Program-made: the position numbers and the translations under genes | In this document: one piece after another, positions 1-4,720 of the stretch | How the letters are laid out: each line of letters opens with the position of its first letter | Numbering within the stretch: the first letter of the stretch is position 1 | DNA from: Spirochaetales bacterium | Lineage (GTDB): Bacteria > Spirochaetota > Spirochaetia > DSM-27196 > PWMO01 | Length of the DNA stretch: 5,182 bases | Direction of reading: 5' to 3' | Assembly: GCA_007130025.1 (NCBI GenBank) | Contig: SLTF01000073.1 | Coordinates: forward strand, 1 to 5,182 | Notes under the pieces: generated by a model | The model's database searches: none | What the model was told of the DNA's origin: nothing | What the model saw: only the letters and a program-made list of their open reading frames with translations

Positions 1-253
1 GGGCGCAGGTCACCATATTGACCTCGTCCGAGTCGGTCACGGCAATGAAGAAGTCCGCCGTTGCACAGCCGGCCTGCTTCAGTACGTCGAGATTGTTGCC
101 GGCGTCGTTGATGACCATGCAGTCGAGGCGGTTGGTGACAAAGGCTGCCTGTGCGCGGTCCTTCTCGACCACCACAACGTCCTGGCCGTTGTCGATCAGC
201 TGTCTGGCAATCTGGAACCCAACGGCCCCCGCTCCAACGATGACAACCTTCAT
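1..253 (-). CDS. trkA: Trk system K+ uptake regulatory protein TrkA (N-terminal part, 3' end outside window)
   Basis: This is the N-terminal 84 residues of an RCK (KTN) protein, the cytoplasmic nucleotide-binding subunit that gates a TrkH/TrkG-type K+ channel. The start MKVVIVGAGAVGFQIA carries the canonical Rossmann GxGxxG loop (G7-G9-G12), and VVVVEKD ends strand beta-2 with the acidic residue (E30) that usually contacts the adenosine ribose. The stretch around NDAGNNLDVLKQAG and FFIAVTDSDEVNM is typical of TrkA_N domains. The ATG at 253 is chosen because the Rossmann strand starts there. The reading frame is open to the window edge, so whether this is a full two-RCK-unit TrkA (about 450 aa) or a single-unit form cannot be seen. 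It follows the 199-aa ORF on the same strand after 15 nt. There is no Shine-Dalgarno sequence, but a strong promoter sits immediately upstream (263-291). The family assignment is secure; the TrkA-versus-KtrA subtype rests on the motif style and is less certain. Confidence 0.9.
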   Translation of the reverse strand, partial: MKVVIVGAGAVGFQIARQLIDNGQDVVVVEKDRAQAAFVTNRLDCMVINDAGNNLDVLKQAGCATADFFIAVTDSDEVNMVTCA

Positions 254-262
254 GTACCGAAG

Positions 263-291
263 GTTATATCAGACCCCCGGTGCGGTGTCAA
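263..291 (-). promoter_or_regulatory. Sigma70-type promoter of trkA, near-leaderless
   Basis: On the minus strand there is a perfect -35 TTGACA (291-286), a 17-nt spacer, and a -10 TATAAC (268-263). The trkA ATG at 253 begins 9 nt after the -10 box, so transcription should start within a few bases of the start codon. The promoter overlaps the last codons and the TGA stop (271-269) of the upstream 199-aa ORF. trkA can therefore probably be expressed independently of that gene. Confidence 0.6.
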
Positions 292-868
292 AGCGGGTGC
301 AAAGCTCGGAAAGGGCCTGCACTTCCTGATCGTCAGGCCTCACTTGAAGAAACAGCTTGAGCCAGCCACACGCGGACGAAAAATTCCTGTGCTCGATGGA
401 CGCTCTTCCTTGTTCGAGGCAGTACCAACAGGTCGATTCGTCATCCATTGGAACATAACCGGGGTTGGAACTGCCCGTTCGTGACGCCTGATCGTACGAT
501 TGGTAGAACCCGTCGTGCCGAACCACGAACTGGATGAGTCTGCGAGACAATTCTTCATCGTCAACCGTGGAGGGAATCGTCTCGGCGATTCCATGGGCGA
601 TCAGGTGCTCCTGGTCGAGCGCGAGGTCTTCCTCATAACAGAGGCACACCGGAAGCCTGGTGAGTCGGAGCGTCTCAACATCCGTCACAATCGATTCCCA
701 CTTTGGCGGAACAATGAGCACGATTGACGAGTAATCCTTGCGCTCCTGAGCACGTACCGCGGAACCCACTGTCTCTACCGGTTCGACGTGGACCGATCGA
801 TGTGCCAGTCCGGTTCGCACACGGGCAGTTGTGTGCTTACGACCGTTCGTCACGATGAGCGTTCGCAT
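269..868 (-). CDS. Uncharacterised protein: degenerate receiver-like domain plus TPR-like C-terminus
   Basis: I do not recognise this 199-aa soluble protein from a named family. Residues 2-120 follow the beta/alpha rhythm of a CheY-like receiver: RTLIVTNG as beta-1, SSIVLIVPP (47-55) where the phospho-acceptor strand should be, LPVCLCYEED (72-81), then GIAETIPSTVDDEELSRRL (93-111), which resembles the GADDYLTKPF...ELL end of receivers. The acidic pocket after beta-1, the acceptor Asp and the conserved Lys are all absent, so phosphorylation is unlikely if the fold is right. Residues 147-190 (a CWYC motif, then a GRASIEHRNFSSAC...LQVRPDD helix pair) look like one TPR unit. There are six cysteines and no membrane segment. 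I chose ATG 868 over the in-frame GTG at 898 because the first beta-strand starts there and a promoter lies just upstream. It is divergent from the kinase and precedes trkA, suggesting a link to K+ control. The domain call is inference from pattern only. Confidence 0.72.
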   Translation of the reverse strand: MRTLIVTNGRKHTTARVRTGLAHRSVHVEPVETVGSAVRAQERKDYSSIVLIVPPKWESIVTDVETLRLTRLPVCLCYEEDLALDQEHLIAHGIAETIPSTVDDEELSRRLIQFVVRHDGFYQSYDQASRTGSSNPGYVPMDDESTCWYCLEQGRASIEHRNFSSACGWLKLFLQVRPDDQEVQALSELCTRFDTAPGV

Positions 869-876
869 CGGGTCCG

Positions 877-905
877 AGCGTACTTCCGGTCTGTGCACTG
901 GTCAA
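877..905 (-). promoter_or_regulatory. Promoter of the 199-aa ORF, apparently leaderless
   Basis: On the minus strand there is a -35 TTGACC (905-900), a 17-nt spacer, and a -10 TACGCT (882-877), a TAnnnT match. The ATG at 868 follows after 8 nt, about where transcription should begin. No Shine-Dalgarno sequence is present. The placement rules against the upstream GTG at 898, which would lie inside the promoter spacer. Confidence 0.5.
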
Positions 906-909
906 GCAG

Positions 910-946
910 AAAGATCGCTGCGTGCCGAAAGATTAATGAGATCTTT
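910..946. repeat. 7-bp inverted repeat in the divergent promoter region
   Basis: AAAGATC at 910-916 is perfectly complementary to GATCTTT at 940-946, with 23 nt between the arms (30 bp from arm to arm, about three helical turns). The right arm is part of the 18-bp operator-like site at 933-950. The wide spacing argues against an RNA hairpin and would suit protein binding on one DNA face. It could also be chance in a short A/T-richer stretch. Confidence 0.3.
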
Positions 947-950
947 ATGC
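933..950 (+). promoter_or_regulatory. Operator-like site, copy 1 (tandem heptamers, 11-bp period)
   Basis: The plus strand reads TTAATGAGATCTTTATGC. On the minus strand this is CATAAAG, ATCT, CATTAAT: two similar heptamers repeated at 11 bp, the arrangement bound by dimers of OmpR/PhoB/KdpE-family regulators. A second copy at 3853-3870 matches 15 of 18 positions. This copy covers the -35 region of the kinase promoter, which has no recognisable -35 hexamer, so a bound activator could substitute for it; repression by occlusion is the alternative. It lies between divergent promoters and could serve both. Binding by the regulator encoded at 2925-3659 is inferred. Confidence 0.55.
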
Positions 951-960
951 GCGCGGTCGC

Positions 961-966
961 TATGAT
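961..966 (+). promoter_or_regulatory. -10 box of the kdpD-like/kdpE operon, leaderless start
   Basis: TATGAT matches TATAAT at 5 of 6 positions and ends 6 nt before the ATG at 973, which places the expected transcription start on or next to the A of the start codon. The GGGG at 968-971 is too close to the ATG to act as a Shine-Dalgarno sequence. There is no -35 hexamer at 16-18 nt; the operator-like repeat occupies that place. Confidence 0.55.
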
Positions 967-972
967 TGGGGC

Positions 973-2928
973 ATGGATCGGATTCTTGCGTGTGTCTCCG
1001 CCGCTCCCTCGTCCCGCAACGTCGTGCTGCGAGCGCTGGAAATTGGCAACCAGACGGGGGCTCGAGTTGTTGCCGTTCACGTTCACGTTCCGCAACGGAA
1101 CCGGTTGTTCTCCGGACACGATAGAGTTACCGAATCCACCGTGGATCACAACATGGCTCTCGCCAGATCAGGGGGAGCAGAAACGGTGGTTCTGCGGGGC
1201 AGGGATGTTGCCCGGACCATCGCGCAGTACGCGGAACTCTCCCGAGTCGCGCGAATCGTGGTGGGAAAGAACGAGCCGCTCTCGGCTTCCCGTGTTCCGC
1301 GACGGCGCGACCTGGCCCAGAAGCTTATTGCGGAATCGAAGCAGGTTGATGTGCTGGTGGTGCCTGCTGATCCCGCACAGTACCGACTCAATCGTATGGC
1401 GCGGGCCCGCGCCGTTGGTTCGTATCGCGCTCTCACGGCAGATCTGCTCATCACCGCGTTCCTCATCGCCGGTGCGGTTGTGGCCTCACTTGTGCTTCGG
1501 AACGTGGGCTTTGCTGATGCGAATATTGTCATGGTGTTCCTGCTGGCCGTCCTGGTTGCGACCTTCTTCGTCGGGCGACTGTCCGGGATTGTTTCGTCAG
1601 TGGGAGGAGTACTGGCGTTTAACTTCCTGTTTACGGAGCCTCGGTACACTCTGGTTGTGTACGATACGCAATATGTCCTTACCTTCGCCGTGCTTCTCCT
1701 CGTCTCGCTGACAATCAGTGAGTTGCTCAGTCGAGTTCGATCGGAAGCAGCCGCTTCACGACGTCGGGCTGATCTCACCGTGGCGGTTTACCGATTGACT
1801 CGAGCACTCCTGAACCGATCGGGAGAGGGGGCGGTCGTACAGGAGGCGCTTGAACAGCTCACTCGGGCGTTTGGAGGGAGCGCCATTTGCTACCTCGGGG
1901 AGCCTCACGAGGCAGGTACCACGGTACACGTTCGCGGTGATTCGAGCCTGTTTGATGTGCGGACTGCTTCTTGGGTGTTCCAGCACGGGCGAACCGCAAC
2001 GGTAGCGGCATCCGGCTCCGAGACGGGAGATACGCTGTTTGCGCCGTTGCTTGGGGGCTCAGAGACAATCGGAGTGATAGCAACCGTGTGTGGGCACGAC
2101 TTCGACGACACGCCGGAGTCGGATCGCCGTACCCTGGTGGAAACCTTCGCCGGGCAGGTTGCACTCGCACTCGAGCGGGAGCGTGTTGCGCAGCGAAATG
2201 AAGAGGTTTCCGTACAGGTTGAGGCCGAGCGCCTGCGGAACTACCTTCTGCGCTCAATATCTCACGATCTTCGAACGCCACTCGCCGGTATTGGGGGATC
2301 GGCGGCGGTGCTGGCGGACATGGACACCTTTCCCGACGGAGAACAAGTGCGGGAGTTGGCGACCGATATTTATGAGCAGTCGACCTGGCTCAGTAATCTC
2401 GTGGAGAACCTTCTCAGTCTCACCCGTATCGAAGGTGATGGGCCGTCAATCTCCACCTCGGAAGAGACGGTTGATGACCTCGTGGGTTCCGTCATTGCCC
2501 GCATGAAGCGACGGTTGAGCCGCCATGACTTGCGAACCACGCTCCCGGATTCAATCGTCACCGTCACTGTTGACCCAAGCTTGATTCAGCAGGTTCTCAT
2601 GAACGTGCTGGAGAACGCGTGTCGGTACAGCCCGGAAGGCTCCCGAATCGACCTGGACGTGGTCTTGCGTGGTGAACGAGTGAAATTTGCAATTCACGAT
2701 TCGGGTCCCGGGTTTGCCGAAGAAGACCTCGAACACCTTTTCGAAAAATTTTTCACCGGCCATCGTCGTGAGGCGGATGCAGGCCGCGGTGTTGGTCTGG
2801 GTCTTGCCATTTGTCGCGCGATCGTCACCGCCCACGGAGGAACCATTCATGCGAAAAATCATCCGACCGGTGGTGCTCTCGTGACATTCGAACTGCCCGG
2901 ATGGGTTCAGGGACACGCAGAACCATGA
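973..2928 (+). CDS. KdpD-like sensor histidine kinase (Usp-DUF4118-GAF-HisKA-HATPase_c)
   Basis: This 651-aa membrane histidine kinase should phosphorylate the adjacent KdpE-like regulator in response to K+ or osmotic state. Residues 1-135 form a KdpD-type universal-stress domain (starts MDRILACVSAAPSS; IVVGK nucleotide-site motif). Residues 155-252 are a DUF4118 domain with four transmembrane helices, with the signature NFLFTEPRYTL between helices 3 and 4. Residues about 270-415 look like a GAF domain. The H box is SISHDLRTPLAG with H431 as the phosphorylated residue. The ATPase has N548 (ENACRY), a G1 box DSGPGF (576-581), an F box LFEKFF and a G2 box GRGVGLGL (604-611), so all catalytic motifs are intact. 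The roughly 200-residue N-terminal P-loop KdpD domain of classical KdpD (about 890 aa) is absent, and the Usp domain starts right at the ATG. Its stop overlaps the next gene by ATGA. Function as a K+ sensor is inferred from the family and neighbours. Confidence 0.95.
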   Translation: MDRILACVSAAPSSRNVVLRALEIGNQTGARVVAVHVHVPQRNRLFSGHDRVTESTVDHNMALARSGGAETVVLRGRDVARTIAQYAELSRVARIVVGKNEPLSASRVPRRRDLAQKLIAESKQVDVLVVPADPAQYRLNRMARARAVGSYRALTADLLITAFLIAGAVVASLVLRNVGFADANIVMVFLLAVLVATFFVGRLSGIVSSVGGVLAFNFLFTEPRYTLVVYDTQYVLTFAVLLLVSLTISELLSRVRSEAAASRRRADLTVAVYRLTRALLNRSGEGAVVQEALEQLTRAFGGSAICYLGEPHEAGTTVHVRGDSSLFDVRTASWVFQHGRTATVAASGSETGDTLFAPLLGGSETIGVIATVCGHDFDDTPESDRRTLVETFAGQVALALERERVAQRNEEVSVQVEAERLRNYLLRSISHDLRTPLAGIGGSAAVLADMDTFPDGEQVRELATDIYEQSTWLSNLVENLLSLTRIEGDGPSISTSEETVDDLVGSVIARMKRRLSRHDLRTTLPDSIVTVTVDPSLIQQVLMNVLENACRYSPEGSRIDLDVVLRGERVKFAIHDSGPGFAEEDLEHLFEKFFTGHRREADAGRGVGLGLAICRAIVTAHGGTIHAKNHPTGGALVTFELPGWVQGHAEP

Positions 2929-3659
2929 AGAACAACGCCGTCGTTCTGATTGTTGACGATGAGAAGCCGATCCGTAACTTTCTCCGGGTGTCTCTCGTAA
3001 GCCAGAATTATCGGGTGATCGAAGCAGCCGACGGACGGAGTGCTGTCTCGCTGAGTGCGTCACATGTTCCTGATCTTATCATACTGGATCTCGGGTTACC
3101 GGATGTGGATGGCCTGGAGGTGCTTCGCGAGCTTCGTCAATGGAGCTCCGCTCCCGTTATTGTGCTTTCCGCCCGCGACGGTGATCGAGCCAATATTGAC
3201 GCACTTGACCTCGGGGCTGACGACTACCTTACCAAACCGTTCTCGGTAGGGGAACTCCTTGCGCGCGTGCGAGTTGCATTTCGCCATGCGGCTCGGTCGG
3301 TGGGTGGGATCACCGACGCGGACACCGAGGTTCGCATCGGACCGCTTTGTCTCGATCTCGTGAAGCGAAGGGTATCGATTGGCGAAAAGGAGGTTCACCT
3401 CACTCCAACCGAATATCGACTACTGGTTCATCTTGCCCAACACGCGGGCCGAGTGCTTACCCATAGGGCAATCCTGAGACACGTCTGGGGGCCAAGCCGT
3501 GAGGGCGAGACTCAGTATCTTCGGGTATTCATGGCAAATCTGCGCCGCAAGATCGAAGACGAACCGGCGGAGCCGCGGTTCCTGTTGACCGAGTTAGGGG
3601 TGGGTTATCGCCTCGCCGATCAGGACGAAGTGGAGTTCTCTCCCCGCGAAGGGGAGTGA
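2925..3659 (+). CDS. KdpE-like OmpR-family response regulator
   Basis: A 244-aa transcription regulator and the partner of the upstream kinase. The receiver domain (residues 5-120) has the acidic pocket D11-D12, the phospho-acceptor D55 in LIILDLGLPDVDG, S82 in IVLSARD and the conserved K104 in DDYLTKPF. The C-terminal winged-helix domain (about 137-232) contains LTPTEYRLLVHLAQHAGRV, AILRHVWG and the YLRVFMANLRRKIE recognition-helix region, ending GVGYRLAD as in KdpE. A short acidic tail (EVEFSPREGE) makes it slightly longer than usual KdpE. The start at 2925 overlaps the kinase stop (ATGA) and begins directly with the first beta-strand; an in-frame upstream ATG at 2811 lies deep inside the kinase ATPase domain and is rejected. 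The Shine-Dalgarno match is weak (CAGGGA, 2908-2913), so translational coupling is likely. No kdpFABC genes are nearby, so its targets are probably the Trk/Ktr genes or the small ORF here. The gene symbol is withheld because that target is unproven. Confidence 0.95.
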   Translation: MKNNAVVLIVDDEKPIRNFLRVSLVSQNYRVIEAADGRSAVSLSASHVPDLIILDLGLPDVDGLEVLRELRQWSSAPVIVLSARDGDRANIDALDLGADDYLTKPFSVGELLARVRVAFRHAARSVGGITDADTEVRIGPLCLDLVKRRVSIGEKEVHLTPTEYRLLVHLAQHAGRVLTHRAILRHVWGPSREGETQYLRVFMANLRRKIEDEPAEPRFLLTELGVGYRLADQDEVEFSPREGE

Positions 3660-3796
3660 CGCCGACTATCCCGAATTCTTGAGCCCACGCGACGAAGGAT
3701 CCGCTCGTACCGCGGAACGCCCCAGACGATACCGATACTGGCCGCGGCGAACAGAACGACGAGAGCAATATCACGTACTGCGACGACCGAACCCAT
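3620..3796 (-). CDS. Small single-span membrane protein, 58 aa, candidate regulon member
   Basis: This short ORF reads MGSVVAVRDIALVVLFAAAS, then IGIVWGVPRYERILRRVGSR, then a hydrophilic tail. Residues about 9-27 form one hydrophobic helix; residues 29-51 are strongly basic (seven arginines between 29 and 46), predicting a cytoplasmic C-terminus. I recognise no family. Support for a real gene: a TACAAT -10 box at 3810-3805 ends 8 nt before the ATG, the same leaderless spacing seen at neighbouring genes; a copy of the operator-like repeat lies upstream at 3870-3853; and it fills the otherwise empty space downstream of the ktrA-like gene on the same strand. Against: it is short, has no Shine-Dalgarno sequence, and its last 40 nt are antisense to the regulator gene. 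By size and topology it could be an accessory peptide of a K+ transporter, as KdpF is for Kdp, but there is no sequence similarity I can claim. Confidence 0.5.
   Translation of the reverse strand: MGSVVAVRDIALVVLFAAASIGIVWGVPRYERILRRVGSRIRDSRRHSPSRGENSTSS
3640..3656. other. GC-rich hairpin at the convergent gene ends
   Basis: CTCCCC (3640-3645) and GGGGAG (3651-3656) form a perfect 6-bp stem with a GCGAA loop, abutting the regulator's TGA stop at 3657. No T-run follows on either strand, so this is not a standard intrinsic terminator. It sits where the regulator gene and the minus-strand small ORF overlap and might slow polymerase or protect an RNA end. Confidence 0.3.
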
Positions 3797-3804
3797 GCTG
3801 GTTC

Positions 3805-3810
3805 ATTGTA
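3805..3810 (-). promoter_or_regulatory. -10 box upstream of the small membrane-protein ORF
   Basis: The minus strand reads TACAAT (3810-3805), a 5/6 match to TATAAT, with the ATG at 3796 after 8 nt. No -35 hexamer is found at 16-18 nt upstream. The operator-like repeat lies 42 nt further upstream of the -10 box, centred near -65, a place from which an activator could recruit polymerase. Confidence 0.45.
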
Positions 3811-3852
3811 CCGTGGGAGAAGATCAAAAGAGTGTTCAGAAGCGGCGCTTCG

Positions 3853-3870
3853 GCATTAAGATCTCATAAG
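3853..3870 (-). promoter_or_regulatory. Operator-like site, copy 2 (tandem heptamers, 11-bp period)
   Basis: The minus strand reads CTTATGAGATCTTAATGC, matching the site at 933-950 at 15 of 18 positions, including the unbroken core ATGAGATCTT. On the plus strand it reads CATTAAG, ATCT, CATAAG, two related half-sites at about one helical turn. It has the same orientation towards the small ORF as copy 1 has towards the kinase gene, but lies 32 bp (about three turns) further from its -10 box. The rest of the 3797-3900 gap shows no gene and no clear terminator for the ktrA-like gene. Confidence 0.55.
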
Positions 3871-3900
3871 GGAGTGAGTTTTCCGGGAATTCGGGAGCGG

Positions 3901-4707
3901 TTATTTGACCCGCTTTCGCAATGAACGCCGCTGTGGTGAAGCGAGGACCTGCGCAAGGCGCCCAACGATGCTTGGTTTCCCGGCATCCGGGGGTTCGCTG
4001 TTCGCCGATACCGGTTCAGGGTTAGGGCCGCGTTGCGGCTGCGGGCCGTTGTCTGCCGGTGCAGGTATGGTGGCAATATCCGTCTCTCTCCCAACTACCA
4101 GTATCGTGTCACCGCTGCCAAATTGATACGCCGGAGAGATGAAGTCAAATTGCACGGCGCCATGCCGGCGGACCGCAAGAATATTGATTCCATGCTTCTT
4201 TCGAAGATCCGCCTCAATCACGGTCTTGCCCGCAAAGGTATCGGGGAGTCGTACCTCCGCAATCACCAACCCCTCGCTGATCGGGAAGAAGCTCGACAGA
4301 GCCGAAGATATCAGCGGGAGTGTGATCCGCTTCGCAGCTTCCCGATTTGGATAGACCACGTCCGTGGCGCCGACGATGCTCAGAATCTCGCCGTGTTGCT
4401 CGGTCTCCGCCTTGGCGATGATTCGTTTCACCCCACGCTTCTTCAGGTAGTTGGTCACGAGGATCGACGCTTCCGTCTTGTCGCCCAGATCCACAATCGC
4501 CGCGTCGATGGTCGCGGGAACCAGCTTCTCGATCAGCTCCTGCTTGATCACGTCGGCGATGTAGGCGGCGGCCACCACATCCTTGAACTCTTCGATCACC
4601 TGTGGATCGCGATCAATGATGAGAACTTCCACGTCCTCGTACTGAAGTAACTCTTCCAGGACCCGTGAACCAAAGTGACTCAAGCCAATGATCGCGAACT
4701 GTTTCAT
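3901..4707 (-). CDS. ktrA: KtrA/TrkA-type RCK regulatory subunit of K+ uptake, with extended C-terminal tail
   Basis: A 268-aa cytoplasmic RCK protein that should form a ring on the KtrB/TrkH channel encoded just upstream and gate it by nucleotide binding. RCK_N spans about residues 1-135: MKQFAIIGLSHFG, with VLIIDRD placing the ribose-binding acidic residue at D32, and the KtrA-like stretch RIIAKAETEQHGEILSIVGATDVVYP (95-120). RCK_C spans about 144-215 (EGLVIAEVRLPDTFAGKTV...GDTILVVGRE). Two oddities: the Rossmann loop is GLSHFG, so the middle glycine of GxGxxG is Ser10; and residues 216-268 form a Pro-rich then Arg/Lys-rich tail beyond the usual length of about 220 aa. The Shine-Dalgarno sequence AGGAAGAG (4720-4713) overlaps the channel gene's TAG stop, with 11 nt between the genes, so the two form an operon. 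The family is certain; the ktrA symbol, as against a TrkA relative, follows from the single-RCK length and the partner. Confidence 0.92.
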   Translation of the reverse strand: MKQFAIIGLSHFGSRVLEELLQYEDVEVLIIDRDPQVIEEFKDVVAAAYIADVIKQELIEKLVPATIDAAIVDLGDKTEASILVTNYLKKRGVKRIIAKAETEQHGEILSIVGATDVVYPNREAAKRITLPLISSALSSFFPISEGLVIAEVRLPDTFAGKTVIEADLRKKHGINILAVRRHGAVQFDFISPAYQFGSGDTILVVGRETDIATIPAPADNGPQPQRGPNPEPVSANSEPPDAGKPSIVGRLAQVLASPQRRSLRKRVK

Positions 4708-4712
4708 ACCGT

Positions 4713-4720
4713 CTCTTCCT
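4713..4720 (-). promoter_or_regulatory. Shine-Dalgarno sequence of the ktrA-like gene
   Basis: AGGAAGAG on the minus strand lies 5 nt before the ATG at 4707 and overlaps the TAG stop of the upstream channel gene. It is the one good ribosome-binding site in the window. It shows that this organism uses Shine-Dalgarno initiation inside operons, in contrast to the apparently leaderless first genes. Confidence 0.7.

Noticed and set aside
869..898. GTG at 898 as the start of the 199-aa ORF (10 extra residues)
   Set aside because: It has no Shine-Dalgarno sequence, lies in the spacer of the TTGACC-17-TACGCT promoter, and the added residues are not part of the first beta-strand.
1074..1090. Short tandem repeat GTTCAC in the kinase gene
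   Set aside because: It encodes the alternating V-H-V-H-V of a beta-strand in the Usp domain and is too short to be a meaningful repeat.
788..1711. A long plus-strand open frame of 307 codons overlapping the kinase start and the 199-aa ORF
   Set aside because: It is out of frame with the well-supported kinase, runs antisense to the 199-aa ORF, has low-complexity Arg/Ser/Trp-rich composition and no domain pattern. It is a shadow of GC-biased coding DNA.
2811..2924. Upstream in-frame start for the response regulator
   Set aside because: The extra 38 residues are read from the kinase's ATPase coding sequence in another frame and have no receiver-domain counterpart. The ATGA overlap at 2925 gives a start at the normal receiver beginning.
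3640..3656. Intrinsic terminator for the kinase/regulator operon
   Set aside because: The stem is only 6 bp and no T-run follows on either strand, so it is listed only as a hairpin.
3679..3924. Plus-strand 81-codon ORF in the gap after the regulator gene
   Set aside because: Its product is Arg/Pro-rich without any hydrophobic or domain pattern. It runs antisense to the better-supported small membrane ORF and through the operator-like site.
4033..4650. Plus-strand 205-codon open frame opposite the ktrA-like gene
   Set aside because: It is an antisense shadow of a clear RCK protein, with His/Arg/Asp-rich composition and no independent start signal.
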